A stretch of DNA of 64,000 nucleotides from positions 121,278 through 185,277 of the forward strand of contig NZ_JAFLVR010000035.1 in NCBI RefSeq assembly GCF_017315985.1. Direction: 5' to 3'. The stretch's first letter is position 1; the number at the start of each line of letters is the position of its first letter. The position numbers and the translations under genes are program-made. This document shows positions 12,077 to 21,421 of the stretch, piece after piece. The notes under the pieces were generated by a model that saw only the letters and a list, made by a program, of their open reading frames with translations, had not been told where the DNA came from and did not search any database. Source of the DNA: Candidatus Enterococcus murrayae (GTDB taxonomy: Bacteria; Bacillota; Bacilli; Lactobacillales; Enterococcaceae).

Positions 12077-14452
12077 CTATCCCTTCTTTCTTCCAGACTT
12101 TTTCTTTTTAGTAACCGACTTATAAAAAGGCTTCTTGCCTTTTTTCTTTTTCTTCTCTTTTCCACCTTTAGAACGATCTGCTTTTTTAGATTGGTACTTG
12201 GCAGAATCCTTATTATTTTTTCTTCCACCGTTTGGTTTACGACGTTGATTAAGACGATCGTTTTTCGGTACTTCCAAAGGAGGCAGTTCTTCTGCTTCTA
12301 ACAATTCAAAATCTATTTCTCGAGTTTCTGGATCTGCCTTAGTGACCCTTATTCGTACTTTCTGCCCAATTTTAAAGGTTTGGCGAGTTCGTTCTCCAAC
12401 TAACGCTAGTTGATTTTCAACGAAGTGGAAATAATCCTGCTTCAATTCATTTAAGTGGATCATACCTTCTACCGTGTTTGGTAACTCGATGAAAATACCA
12501 AACTTGGCAACAGAACTAATAATACCGTCAAACTCCTCACCGACTTTTTCAGCCATAAATTCGGCCTTTTTCATACTATCGACTTCACGCTCTGCTTCTA
12601 CAGATCTTCGCTCCATTTTCGAACTGTGATCAGCGATTTCAGGTAAATCTTCTGCCCATTTCTCTTTTGTCGCATCGCTTTGATCTTGCTCGTAATTTCG
12701 AATCAATCGATGGACGATCAAATCAGGATAGCGGCGAATCGGGGAAGTGAAATGAGTATAGTATTCGGCTGCCAAGCCATAATGACCATAATTGTCTTCA
12801 GAGTAGCGCGCTTGCTGCATACTTCGCAACAACATTGTGTTGATTACTGCTGCTTCTGGTTTATCTTCTACATCATAGATTACTTGCTGTAAATCTTTCG
12901 GAGTGATCGTATTCTTAGTGCCTTTCACTAGAATACCTAGCGCTGCTGCAAAATCAAAAAAACGCTGCATCTTTTCTTCTTTTGGTTGCTCGTGTATTCG
13001 ATAAATAAATGGTAGTTTTAGACGATTAAAGTGTTCAGCAACGGTTTCGTTTGCAGCCAACATAAAGGACTCAATCAATCGTTCGCCAACACCACGTTCG
13101 CGCAGTTCAATATCCACTGGATGTCCTGCAGAATCCACAATAATTTTTGCTTCACGATCTTCAAAATTGATTGCTCCTCGACGTTTTCGCCGCAATTCAA
13201 GAATTTGATGGAGTTCCTTCATCAAGTGAAACATCGGAACTAAATCCTGATACCTTTTGATTGTCTCTGAATCCTCTTCCTCCAGAATTGCGTTAACAGC
13301 AGAGTAAGTCATACGTTCACTCGTTTGAATGACACTTTGAAATATCTCATGATGTAGGATCGCACCATTGGGTTCAATCTCCATCTCACAACTCATTGTC
13401 AGTCGTGGGACCTGTGGATTTAGAGAACAAATACCATTAGATAGTCGTTGTGGAATCATTGGAATCACACGATCTGTCAAATAGACGCTTGTACCTCGTT
13501 CGAATGCCTCTTTATCTAATATGCTATTTTCAGTTACATAGTAGGAAACATCTGCGATATGTACACCCAAGAAATAATTTCCATTATCTAACTTCCGAAC
13601 TGTTACCGCATCATCTAGGTCTTTCGCATCCGCGCCATCAATCGTAATGATTTGCTGATCACGTAAATCACGACGACCAATTAAATCAGATTCTACAATT
13701 TTATCAGGTACTTGTTCCGATGCAAGCTGAACTTCTTCCGAGAATTGAGTTGGAATTCCCTGTGCAATCACAATCGATAAAATATCCATACCCGGGTCGT
13801 TCTTGTGACCGATTACTTTAGTGACCAAACCTTCCAAGCTCATTGCATAACCTTTTTCCGGATAATGAGTAATCTCAACGATAACGATGCTTCCATCGAC
13901 CGGCTGAATCCCTTCTGCTACAATAAAGACTTTAAATTGCGCATTTTTTTTATCTTTTGGAATCACATAACCAAACAAATCAGTCTCTGCTATCTCATCG
14001 ACATCAAAAGCAGTGAACTCGCCAACGATTTGTTGAATCTTGCGTTCTTTAATAGAAACAACTCGTCCCTCAGCCCCTCGATCAGAAAACAGATCCGCGT
14101 TCTTCTGGATATCGATCATAACGATATCTCCATCCATCGCAAAGTTTGTCTCTTCTTTTGGAATGAAAACATCCGCCTCTTCTGGATCAATCGTCACAAA
14201 ACCAAATCCGCGCTCATTGCGTCGAAAAATCCCTTCTACTTCAATCGGTTGGAACGGTAATTTAATTCGTCCCTTTTTATTAAACTCTAATGCTTTTTCT
14301 CGCTCCAGCTGTGCTACAGTTTTGACCAATAATTTGAAATCGTCACTTTTTTGCATATCCAAAATTTCTGCTAATTCTTCCATTGAAAGGCTTTTTTTAT
14401 TGGTCGCTTTCAATCCAGCCAATATTTCTGTTTTAATTGTTTTTCTCTCCAT
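12077..14452 (-). CDS. rnr: Ribonuclease R
   Basis: A 791-residue processive 3'-5' exoribonuclease. In order it has an N-terminal helix-turn-helix region, two cold-shock domains, the RNB catalytic domain with the acidic cluster [14 protein letters not shown], an S1 domain ([19 protein letters not shown]) and a lysine-rich tail. The start [10 protein letters not shown] is chosen because GGAG lies about 8 nt ahead; a TTG six codons earlier is less likely. The 5' end overlaps the esterase gene by 20 nt, and smpB follows at 1 nt. Confidence 0.96.
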   Translation of the reverse strand: MERKTIKTEILAGLKATNKKSLSMEELAEILDMQKSDDFKLLVKTVAQLEREKALEFNKKGRIKLPFQPIEVEGIFRRNERGFGFVTIDPEEADVFIPKEETNFAMDGDIVMIDIQKNADLFSDRGAEGRVVSIKERKIQQIVGEFTAFDVDEIAETDLFGYVIPKDKKNAQFKVFIVAEGIQPVDGSIVIVEITHYPEKGYAMSLEGLVTKVIGHKNDPGMDILSIVIAQGIPTQFSEEVQLASEQVPDKIVESDLIGRRDLRDQQIITIDGADAKDLDDAVTVRKLDNGNYFLGVHIADVSYYVTENSILDKEAFERGTSVYLTDRVIPMIPQRLSNGICSLNPQVPRLTMSCEMEIEPNGAILHHEIFQSVIQTSERMTYSAVNAILEEEDSETIKRYQDLVPMFHLMKELHQILELRRKRRGAINFEDREAKIIVDSAGHPVDIELRERGVGERLIESFMLAANETVAEHFNRLKLPFIYRIHEQPKEEKMQRFFDFAAALGILVKGTKNTITPKDLQQVIYDVEDKPEAAVINTMLLRSMQQARYSEDNYGHYGLAAEYYTHFTSPIRRYPDLIVHRLIRNYEQDQSDATKEKWAEDLPEIADHSSKMERRSVEAEREVDSMKKAEFMAEKVGEEFDGIISSVAKFGIFIELPNTVEGMIHLNELKQDYFHFVENQLALVGERTRQTFKIGQKVRIRVTKADPETREIDFELLEAEELPPLEVPKNDRLNQRRKPNGGRKNNKDSAKYQSKKADRSKGGKEKKKKKGKKPFYKSVTKKKKSGRKKG

Positions 14453-15197
14453 TTTTTTCTCTCCAGCCAAGACTAGCTAAGAAATCTGCCACGTCTTGTT
14501 CTAATTGTCTTCTTTCGGGTCCTATGGTAATCACATGACCACTGTTTGGGTACCAGTTTAAGGTAAAGGAAGTCTGCTGTAAACGCGCTGCTGTTTGAAA
14601 GACCCCTTTTGCTTCAATCATTTCATCCTGACCTGCTTGAGCCATAAAAAAAGGACGATTAATTTTGGCTAAATTTTCATAAGCGATATGAGCCTGTTCC
14701 TCGATCATTGCTAATTGCTGTTCTACTAAGGGGCGGTAACCTTCAATTCTTTCTTTTGTCACCGAGGCATCGTTCCGCTCCATGACTTGTTTAGCATACA
14801 ACAGAAAATTTTCTGTCACGTTGGTTTTAACAGGTGCAATAGGTGAACAGAAAAAGCCGCCTCCTACAAAGCTGTCAGGCATTGCACTCAATAATCGAGT
14901 TGCATAGGTTCCACCCATTGAAAGTCCTAAAACTGCAATATCTTTATATCCTTGCGACTGTAAAAAGTCTACAGCTTTTTTACAGTCTTGCCACCATTGA
15001 TCAGAAGTCTCCTGCAAGATATCCATTGGATTCAATGTCCCATGTCCTGTGAAAAGCGGAGCATAAATCGTGTAATTCAATTTCTCTAAAAAGCGCGCCA
15101 GCATCCGCACATCATTGGGACTGCCCGAATAAGCGTGTAAAAGTAGAACCGCTCGTTTTCCATGGGGTAAAAACAACGACTCAGGTGCTTGATTCAT
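14433..15197 (-). CDS. Alpha/beta hydrolase, carboxylesterase/monoglyceride lipase type
   Basis: A 254-residue serine hydrolase of the Est/YvaK type, commonly encoded between secG and rnr in Firmicutes. The nucleophile elbow is GLSMGG, the acid is in AGQDEMI and the catalytic histidine in NSGHVITIG. HAYSGSPNDVRML forms the oxyanion region. It likely cleaves short carboxylic esters; the natural substrate is unknown. The start MNQAPESLF is preferred because GAAGGAAAA lies just before it; an ATG six codons upstream has no ribosome binding site. There is no signal peptide, so it is cytoplasmic. It overlaps the start of rnr. Confidence 0.88.
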   Translation of the reverse strand: MNQAPESLFLPHGKRAVLLLHAYSGSPNDVRMLARFLEKLNYTIYAPLFTGHGTLNPMDILQETSDQWWQDCKKAVDFLQSQGYKDIAVLGLSMGGTYATRLLSAMPDSFVGGGFFCSPIAPVKTNVTENFLLYAKQVMERNDASVTKERIEGYRPLVEQQLAMIEEQAHIAYENLAKINRPFFMAQAGQDEMIEAKGVFQTAARLQQTSFTLNWYPNSGHVITIGPERRQLEQDVADFLASLGWREKNGEKNN

Positions 15198-15398
15198 TTT
15201 TCCTTCACTCCTCATTGTATCGTTCTGCTGAACTCACCATGTAATAAAGCAAACATAAAGTCCTTTTTATGGATTATAGCTTCTTATTTCCTTTACATAC
15301 ATACTAACTATTAGTCTGTATAAAGTAAGTTCAATAGAACCTCTAGCTCTGTACTCACTTAAAGTGTACTTGATTTAGTACAAATACAAAATAAAAAA

Positions 15399-15418
15399 GA
15401 CCTCTCGCTTGAGAGGTC
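15399..15418 (-). terminator. Terminator downstream of secG
   Basis: GACCTCTC pairs with GAGAGGTC around AAGC, followed by TTTTTT on the minus strand. It separates secG from the esterase-rnr-smpB unit, whose own promoter I could not place with confidence. Confidence 0.85.
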
Positions 15419-15422
15419 GGTT

Positions 15423-15659
15423 TTATTTGCTTGATAAAAACATTAATGCGAAGAGCAAAATCATCCAGATCGCACCTAAAACGGCGGTTGATCGTTGCAT
15501 CACAGCCTCAAAGCCGCGTGCCTTTTGCTTTCCGAACAATTGATCTGCGCCACCAGTAAAAGCACTTGCAGCACTATTTTGTTTGCTAGGTTGCATCATG
15601 ATCGTTATAACTATAATCACTGACAAAACTAAGATAACGCCCAAAATAAAATTATACAA
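15423..15659 (-). CDS. secG: Preprotein translocase subunit SecG
   Basis: A 78-residue SecYEG channel subunit with two membrane helices (about residues 2 to 20 and 53 to 74) separated by a polar loop with SAASAFTGGADQLFG, the SecG family signature. It aids the SecA cycle during protein export. The start is TTG, chosen because AGGAGG lies 8 nt upstream and there is no in-frame ATG in a suitable place. A TGCTAAAGT extended -10-like element lies about 40 nt upstream. Confidence 0.95.
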   Translation of the reverse strand: MYNFILGVILVLSVIIVITIMMQPSKQNSAASAFTGGADQLFGKQKARGFEAVMQRSTAVLGAIWMILLFALMFLSSK

Positions 15660-15739
15660 AAGATGATCCTCCTTATTTCCAAACTACCTCATTTTTTACT
15701 TTAGCACAATTGAAGTCATTTGACTAGAGAAGTCCAAAC

Positions 15740-16015
15740 TTATTTTCTTAAAACATCTGCATATTCTGGTTTTTCCTCAAACTCTTTTTTGGCAAACGGG
15801 CACAGTGGAATGATCTTTTTGCCTTCGTTTCGAGCTTTTTCTACACCTGCAGCGACTAATTTTTCTGCTAACCCTTGACCACGATAAGTGGGATCAACAA
15901 ATGTGTGATCGATGATCATGATTTCTGAACCAGCGTTGGACCAAGTCATTTCTCCAGCTTCTTCATTTGTGTCGTTCAATAAGACAAAACGTTCTTTTTC
16001 TTCTTTAATTTCCAT
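15740..16015 (-). CDS. GNAT-like acetyltransferase, YjdJ type
   Basis: A 91-residue single-domain protein of the small GCN5-related acetyltransferase family (Acetyltransf_CG). It has the acetyl-CoA loop YRGQGLAEKLVAAGVEKAR and the C-terminal CPFAKKEFEEKPEY. In this family the conserved cysteine after the helix is thought to matter. Substrate unknown. It is paired with the ferredoxin-like YjdI gene upstream (40-nt gap), as in Escherichia coli yjdI-yjdJ, so the two probably work together. Confidence 0.85.
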   Translation of the reverse strand: MEIKEEKERFVLLNDTNEEAGEMTWSNAGSEIMIIDHTFVDPTYRGQGLAEKLVAAGVEKARNEGKKIIPLCPFAKKEFEEKPEYADVLRK

Positions 16016-16055
16016 AATGATTCCCCTTAAATTAAATTATTCATTAAAAGTTTAT

Positions 16056-16322
16056 TTACTTTTTGATGACATACTTCAACGCACCGCTTGGACATGTATT
16101 TACAACATAGCTGGCATTCTCGACACTGCCATTATCAGGAATAATCCATGGTCTGCGGCCCACCTCAAAAATTTCTGGGTTTCCTCGTACACAATTCCCA
16201 ATGTGCGCGCAAATATCTTTATTATAATAAATATCAATGCCCTCACCATGATATTTACGGTACCCTTGGGTTAATAATTCGTCCTCATTTACTGGTTCTT
16301 GATCAAATTTACTTCCGTCCAT
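16056..16322 (-). CDS. Divergent 4Fe-4S mono-cluster protein, YjdI type
   Basis: An 88-residue protein with the YjdI/Fer4_19 pattern: YNKDICAHIGNCVRGNPEIF followed by VNTCPSGALKYVIKK, giving three clustered cysteines of a single-cluster ferredoxin. It could carry one electron or sense oxidants; the exact role is not known. AAAGGAAGTGGTAAAAA precedes the ATG. A TATAAT lies about 25 nt further upstream without a clear -35. The acetyltransferase gene follows in the same unit. Confidence 0.85.
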   Translation of the reverse strand: MDGSKFDQEPVNEDELLTQGYRKYHGEGIDIYYNKDICAHIGNCVRGNPEIFEVGRRPWIIPDNGSVENASYVVNTCPSGALKYVIKK

Positions 16323-16388
16323 TTTTTACCACTTCCTTTAAGTAAGATTATAATGGGAATCATAAAAAAATTACACTAAAGCGTCTTG

Positions 16389-16724
16389 TTAAGCTAATAG
16401 ATCGAGGAGTGTCTGCATCGCTTGATGAGCCTCCCCTTGATCTGGAAAATTCAGTACAAACGTTCGACCCCCGACGGTCTCTATAACTAATTCAAATATT
16501 CCCGACTGTTGTCTGATTGAGAACGGCTTCAGACTATCCGTAGTATAATAGACATTTCGTGGTGTTTTTGTTAACTTATCCTCTTCTAATACATGAAGAC
16601 CACGTTGAGAGAAAATCAAAAGATGCTCCCCTTGGTCTTCATAAATGGCCAATTGATTTAACCCGTCATCAGGAAATAATGCTCTCAATTGTGCCTGCAA
16701 TAACAAAAAACTAGTTTCCTTCAT
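16389..16724 (-). CDS. Unrecognised small cytoplasmic protein
   Basis: A 111-residue protein I do not recognise. It has no signal peptide, membrane segment or metal-binding motif. The sequence alternates short hydrophobic strands (LLIFSQRGLHVL, FELVIETVGGRTFVLNF) and ends in an amphipathic helix (AHQAMQTLLDLL), a layout reminiscent of a bacterial PH-like beta barrel; that is a guess from pattern only. The start MKETSFLLLQ is chosen because AAGGGAG lies 6 nt ahead. It overlaps the end of the gamma-carbonic-anhydrase gene by 14 nt, so the two are translationally coupled. Confidence 0.75.
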   Translation of the reverse strand: MKETSFLLLQAQLRALFPDDGLNQLAIYEDQGEHLLIFSQRGLHVLEEDKLTKTPRNVYYTTDSLKPFSIRQQSGIFELVIETVGGRTFVLNFPDQGEAHQAMQTLLDLLA

Positions 16725-17223
16725 AGTCATCTCCCTTCGAATGGAACGAAGGTATTTCATTCTTTAAATATGCCTGTCCTAATTCATAATAATGTTCAGC
16801 ATTCATTCGATTTTTTTCGATCTCTTCTGGCGTTAATTGACGAATCACACGCGCTGGAGAACCAAAAGCTAGCGAGTTGTCAGGAATAATTGTTCCTTCT
16901 GTTACTAATGAACCTGCACCGATCAAACTATTTTTCCCAATCTTTGCGTGGTTCAAAACGGTTGCTCCCATTCCTATCAACGCACCGGAATGTATCGTGC
17001 AGCCATGAATAATACAAGCGTGTCCAATTGTCACATAGTCTTCAATTACTGTCGACGCATCATGATCAACATGTACAATCGTACCATCCTGTATATTGCT
17101 CATTTTACCTATGGAAATAGTGTTGCTGTCACCTCGCAAAACACTTTGAAACCAAATTGTTGACCCTTCTCCTAACGTTACCCTTCCAAAGACATCAGCA
17201 CTATTTGCAATAAAATTTGTCAT
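16711..17223 (-). CDS. Gamma carbonic anhydrase family hexapeptide-repeat protein
   Basis: A 170-residue left-handed beta-helix protein related to YrdA and archaeal Cam. The hexapeptide repeats run through most of the chain, and metal-ligand-like histidines appear in VHVDHD and IGHACIIHG. Members bind zinc or iron, but many show no carbonic anhydrase activity, so the activity is uncertain. The start MTNFIANSAD is preferred because GAGGAG lies just before it; an in-frame TTG six codons upstream is less likely. It is the first gene of a two-gene unit. Confidence 0.88.
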   Translation of the reverse strand: MTNFIANSADVFGRVTLGEGSTIWFQSVLRGDSNTISIGKMSNIQDGTIVHVDHDASTVIEDYVTIGHACIIHGCTIHSGALIGMGATVLNHAKIGKNSLIGAGSLVTEGTIIPDNSLAFGSPARVIRQLTPEEIEKNRMNAEHYYELGQAYLKNEIPSFHSKGDDYEGN

Positions 17224-17327
17224 TTTTTTCTCCTCACTCAACTACACATTAAAAAATTTGTTCCTCTTCTAGATAAGTATAGCATTTATCCAGCATCTCT
17301 TCCTTACCTGTCAACACAATGACAAAA

Positions 17328-17352
17328 AGAACAGCACTGGCTGTGCTGTTCT
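17328..17352 (-). terminator. Terminator of the ABC exporter operon
   Basis: AGAACAGCAC pairs perfectly with GTGCTGTTCT around AGCCA, followed by TTTTTG on the minus strand, 7 nt after the last stop codon. Confidence 0.9.
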
Positions 17353-17359
17353 CAAAACT

Positions 17360-19120
17360 CTATTCTGTTTCTTCCATAAATTGGCTATTGTAAAGCTGCT
17401 CATAGAAGCCGCCCTGCGCTAACAATTCATCATGTGTACCATGTTCAATAATTTGTCCATCACGCATCACCAAGATATGATCTGCATCACGAATAGTTGA
17501 TAGGCGATGAGCAATTACAAAACTTGTCCGTCCTTCCATCACACGGTCCATCGCTTTTTGAATCAATCCTTCTAATCGTGTATCAACTGAACTTGTTGCT
17601 TCGTCTAAAATTAAAATCTTAGGATCAGAAATAATTGCCCGCGCGATCGTCAGCAGCTGTTTCTGCCCCAGAGAAACATTATTCCCCTCTGAATTAATCT
17701 CCATCTCATAGCCGCTTGGCATCGTTCGGATGAAGTGATCGACATTTGCAGTTTTCGCTGCATCGACAACTTCATAATCAGTTGCTTCCAAACGCCCAAA
17801 ACGAATATTGTCACCAATCGTTCCTTCATATAGCCAAGCATCCTGCAAAACCATACCGAATAATGACCGGACATCTGAACGATTCATCTCTTGTGTATTC
17901 ACGCCGTCAATTAAAATTTTACCACTGTTGATATCATAGAAACGCATTAACAAATTAATCAATGTCGTCTTTCCAGCACCAGTCGGTCCTACGATTGCAA
18001 CAGTTTCTCCAGCTTTAACTTCGAAGCTTAAATCTTCAATCAGCGGTTTCTTTGGATCATAGCTGAATTTTACATGATCAAAGACCACATTACCTTGTAC
18101 TGGCTCTGGCAATGGCAAATCTTGATCATTTAGTTCCTCTTCCGGTTCATCTAAAATTTCAAAAACCCGCTTTGCCGAAGCTGACGCACTTTGAATCATC
18201 GATGACAACTGAGTGATTTCTCCCATTGGTTGGCTGACTTGCCAAATGTATTGAATGAAGGCTTGCAGCTGTCCGACCAAGATTACACCATGAATTACGT
18301 TCCAACTTCCTAAAATAGCCATCGCAATATAAGTCGCATAAGCGGTTAATTGAACTAGCGGCTGCATCAAACTTGAAACAAACGAAGCACGGAAACCAAA
18401 ACGACGCAATTTATGGTTAACTTCGCTAAAACCGGCTAAAGTTTCTTGCTCACGTCCGTATAATTTTAAAATACTGAAGCCGGTCATATTTTCTTGTACA
18501 AAACCATTCAGTTCACCGAGTGAATTTTGCATTCCTTGGAAATCCTGTTGTGATACCTGAACGATTTTTCTAGAGATGACTATAGATAATGGAATCATAA
18601 TCATAGAAATAACCGCCATCATAGGATTGATATACAACATCATGGCCACTGCCAGCAGGATTCCTAGAACAGCATTAATTGATTTAATGATCGCTTGCTG
18701 CATCGCGTTGCTTACAGCATCTACATCGTTCGTAACACGTGATAAAATATTTCCTTGCTGATTACGATCAAAATAAGAAACTGGCAAACGATTGATCTTC
18801 GCCTCGATGTCTTCTCTCAAATCTCGCATTGCTGATTGAACGACATTCGCCATCAACCAACCCGTTCCTAACTGGGTTCCACAATAAGCTATGCCCACAA
18901 TTACGATCACGATCAGCCATTTAAACACATAATCAAAATTAATCGATTCACCCTGTGCGATATTTTTACTGACTTCTGTGGTAGGTAATCCTGTTAAATA
19001 AGGCATCCAGGTTCCCAAAATCAAAGTTCCTATAGCCAATATTAAAACCAAAATAAAAGTTTTTTTATAAGGATTGATATAATGCATCAAACGCTTTAAA
19101 GAAGAAGTGTACTTTCTCAT
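17360..19120 (-). CDS. Heterodimeric ABC exporter, subunit B (canonical Walker B, degenerate signature)
   Basis: A 586-residue half-transporter with six membrane helices (about residues 15 to 310) fused to an ATPase domain. Walker A is GPTGAGKTT, Walker B is ILILDEATSSVD with the catalytic glutamate, and the switch is AHRLST. The signature loop reads VSLGQKQ instead of LSGGQ. It is encoded with its partner in a 4-nt ATGA overlap, so the two form one exporter of the BmrCD/TM287-288/EfrCD kind. These expel drugs or peptides; the substrate here is unknown. GGAGGAATTGGC precedes the ATG. Confidence 0.93.
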   Translation of the reverse strand: MRKYTSSLKRLMHYINPYKKTFILVLILAIGTLILGTWMPYLTGLPTTEVSKNIAQGESINFDYVFKWLIVIVIVGIAYCGTQLGTGWLMANVVQSAMRDLREDIEAKINRLPVSYFDRNQQGNILSRVTNDVDAVSNAMQQAIIKSINAVLGILLAVAMMLYINPMMAVISMIMIPLSIVISRKIVQVSQQDFQGMQNSLGELNGFVQENMTGFSILKLYGREQETLAGFSEVNHKLRRFGFRASFVSSLMQPLVQLTAYATYIAMAILGSWNVIHGVILVGQLQAFIQYIWQVSQPMGEITQLSSMIQSASASAKRVFEILDEPEEELNDQDLPLPEPVQGNVVFDHVKFSYDPKKPLIEDLSFEVKAGETVAIVGPTGAGKTTLINLLMRFYDINSGKILIDGVNTQEMNRSDVRSLFGMVLQDAWLYEGTIGDNIRFGRLEATDYEVVDAAKTANVDHFIRTMPSGYEMEINSEGNNVSLGQKQLLTIARAIISDPKILILDEATSSVDTRLEGLIQKAMDRVMEGRTSFVIAHRLSTIRDADHILVMRDGQIIEHGTHDELLAQGGFYEQLYNSQFMEETE

Positions 19121-20847
19121 GCCAATTCCTCCTCCGATAACTGTGATGCGGCAATGTCATAGTAAATCGGACAATTTTCTAGCAACTCTCGGTGTGTACC
19201 GATACCTACGACATCTCCCTCGTTTAAGACAACGATTTTATCTGCATGCATGATCGTTCCAACACGTTGTGCAACGATTAAAACAGCGGACTCAGTTGTT
19301 TCCTTTTTTAATCGAGCTCGTAATTTTGCATCTGTCTGATAATCCAATGCCGAGAAGCTATCATCAAAGATGTAAATCTCTGGGCGGCGAATCACTGCAC
19401 GAGCGATTGCCAGTCGTTGTTTTTGTCCGCCAGAAAAATTACTGCCGCCTTCTGATAATTCTTCTTGGTAACCATTTGGTTTTTGAGCGATAAAGTCCGC
19501 TGCTTGAGCAATTTCAGCAGCCAGCTCCATCTCTTCCTGGGTCGCATCTTTTTTCCCATAGCGCAAATTGTCCGCGATTGTTCCAGTAAACAATTGAGCC
19601 TTTTGAGGAATATAGCCGATTTTTTCTCGCAAATCTTTCAATCGATAATCTCGTACATCCTGTCCATCGACCAAAACTTGGCCTTCTGTCACATCATAGA
19701 ATCGAGGAATCAATTGAATCAGAGTTGATTTTCCTGAACCCGTACTGCCGATGAATGCCACAGTCTCTCCTGGCTTGGCGGTGAAGCTGACATTGCGAAT
19801 TACAGGACTTTCTGCATGGCCTGGATAAGCAAACGTCACATCTCGAAATTCCAATGAACTTTTTTCAGTCAGCTCTGCTGTTTTCTCAGGATTATCCTTA
19901 ATCAAAGAATTCATATCAAAAACCTCTTGAATTCGCTGCGCAGAAACATTCGCCCGCGGATACATCATAAAGACCGTCGCAAAAAGCATAAATGAAAACA
20001 ATGCATGAAAGATATATTCAATAAATGCGATCAAAGTCCCGACCGCTAAAGATCCATGACTAATCTGTACAGTCCCATTCCAAATAATTAATACCATCAC
20101 GATATTAAATAGGAAGAAAAATCCTGGCTGAGCGACTGCCATCAAATGAAATAAACTTTTAGAGCTGTTTGTATAGGCATCGTTAACCAACCGGAAACGC
20201 TTCTCTTCAAACTTTTCGTTGACAAAAGCACGTATTACTCGTAAGCCCGAAAGATTTTCTCGAAGGATCCCGTTAATATTATCCAAGTTCTTTTGCTGCT
20301 TTGTCGATAATGGTTCGGAATATTTTGCTATCAATATAACTGCTAATAATAAAATCGGCAGCGATAACAAGACATAGATACCTAAACCAGGACTCGTACG
20401 CATTATCAAATACAAACTCATTCCAAACATCATCGGAGTCATAAATCCAGTAGTTAAAATATTTTGCATGAACAACATAATCTGATAAGCGTCATTTGTC
20501 GTCCTCGTAATTAAAGATGGCACACCAATTTGCTCATACTCTGAATGGGAGAAGGTTTGAACTTTTTCAAAAAGATCATCGCGAATAGCCGCAACCATTC
20601 TAGAGGTAATTTGAGAACTGAAGTAACGTAATGAAATGCTCATGATTATACCGATAACAGTAATTGCAATCATTATGATGCCCATCTTTTGTACATAGTT
20701 AAAATCATTATTTCCAATTCCTTTGTCGATCATCATAGCCAAAATCGTCGGCAACCCCAACTCAATCAAGATAAATCCGAAAACACTGATGAAATCAAAC
20801 AATAATAGCTTTTTGTAGCGCAAGGTATACCGCAACATCAACTTCAT
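19117..20847 (-). CDS. Heterodimeric ABC exporter, subunit A (degenerate catalytic residues)
   Basis: A 576-residue half-transporter, six membrane helices followed by an ATPase domain. Walker A is GSTGSGKST and the signature is intact (FSGGQKQRLAIARAV). Walker B reads YIFDDSFSALD, aspartate replacing the catalytic glutamate, and the switch histidine is replaced by glutamine (AQRVGT). Combined with the partner's degenerate signature, one of the two ATP sites is non-hydrolytic, the known hallmark of asymmetric exporters. The start MKLMLRYTL is chosen over an upstream TTG because GAGAGGCGAG lies just before it. The substrate is not predictable from sequence. Confidence 0.93.
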   Translation of the reverse strand: MKLMLRYTLRYKKLLLFDFISVFGFILIELGLPTILAMMIDKGIGNNDFNYVQKMGIIMIAITVIGIIMSISLRYFSSQITSRMVAAIRDDLFEKVQTFSHSEYEQIGVPSLITRTTNDAYQIMLFMQNILTTGFMTPMMFGMSLYLIMRTSPGLGIYVLLSLPILLLAVILIAKYSEPLSTKQQKNLDNINGILRENLSGLRVIRAFVNEKFEEKRFRLVNDAYTNSSKSLFHLMAVAQPGFFFLFNIVMVLIIWNGTVQISHGSLAVGTLIAFIEYIFHALFSFMLFATVFMMYPRANVSAQRIQEVFDMNSLIKDNPEKTAELTEKSSLEFRDVTFAYPGHAESPVIRNVSFTAKPGETVAFIGSTGSGKSTLIQLIPRFYDVTEGQVLVDGQDVRDYRLKDLREKIGYIPQKAQLFTGTIADNLRYGKKDATQEEMELAAEIAQAADFIAQKPNGYQEELSEGGSNFSGGQKQRLAIARAVIRRPEIYIFDDSFSALDYQTDAKLRARLKKETTESAVLIVAQRVGTIMHADKIVVLNEGDVVGIGTHRELLENCPIYYDIAASQLSEEELA

Positions 20848-21011
20848 TTTTTCTCGCCTCTCTCTATACCGTAATGACTCCAATATAGCATAAATAAAAT
20901 ACTTCTGTCTGCTCAGTAATTTGTTTTTTTATTTTTGTTTTTTGGACTTTCTGAAAATTTCTAAGGAATCCTCATTTCACTTCCTAGTTTCTATACTTCT
21001 TATTTATTCTG

Positions 21012-21020
21012 TGATAAACT
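21012..21020 (+). promoter_or_regulatory. Extended -10 promoter for rpoY-rnjA
   Basis: TGATAAACT fits TGnTATAAT with two differences. There is no convincing -35. It would give a leader of about 180 nt. Confidence 0.45.
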
Positions 21021-21075
21021 ACAAGTAATTGTTGTAAGAACAACCCAAAGAACGGTGAAATTGTTTTTTCAAGCA

Positions 21076-21154
21076 AGAAGCAAAGACGAGGCTTCTTCTT
21101 AACGCCTTAGCATGAGCTAAGATGTTGAGCATAAAAAAATAGGTGGCTGCCGCC
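21076..21154 (+). promoter_or_regulatory. Structured leader of rpoY-rnjA (three stem-loops)
   Basis: Three hairpins follow each other: AGAAGC/GCTTCT, CTTAGC/GCTAAG around ATGA, and GGTGG/CCGCC around CTG. No U tract follows, so it is not a terminator. It matches no riboswitch I know. As rnjA encodes an RNase, a leader that controls its own mRNA decay is plausible, but this is only inference. Confidence 0.45.
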
Positions 21155-21207
21155 CCTCATTTTGTCGTGGAAAAAATTGCTATTAAGCAAATAAAGGAGA
21201 TAGATTC

Positions 21208-21420
21208 ATGATTTACAAAGTTTATTATCAAGAAACCAAAGAACGCAACCCAAAACGTGAGCAGACACAGTCATTGTATGTAGAAGCAGACGGCGAAGAA
21301 ATGGTGCACAACTTATTGCGCGAGAACACCCCATATAACGTGGAATATATCCAACTTTTAGAAGGCAATCATTTAGAATATGAAAAAGAAAATGCCGACT
21401 TCAAGTTAATGGAGTTCTAG
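21208..21420 (+). CDS. rpoY: RNA polymerase epsilon subunit RpoY
   Basis: A 70-residue auxiliary RNA polymerase subunit found only in Firmicutes (former DUF1447/YkzG). It sits near the downstream DNA cleft and resembles the phage inhibitor Gp2. The chain [20 protein letters not shown] and the C-terminal [15 protein letters not shown] match the family. AAAGGAGATAGATTC precedes the ATG. It ends 1 nt before rnjA, the conserved arrangement in Bacilli, so both are expressed together. Confidence 0.95.
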   Translation: MIYKVYYQETKERNPKREQTQSLYVEADGEEMVHNLLRENTPYNVEYIQLLEGNHLEYEKENADFKLMEF

Positions 21421-21421
21421 C

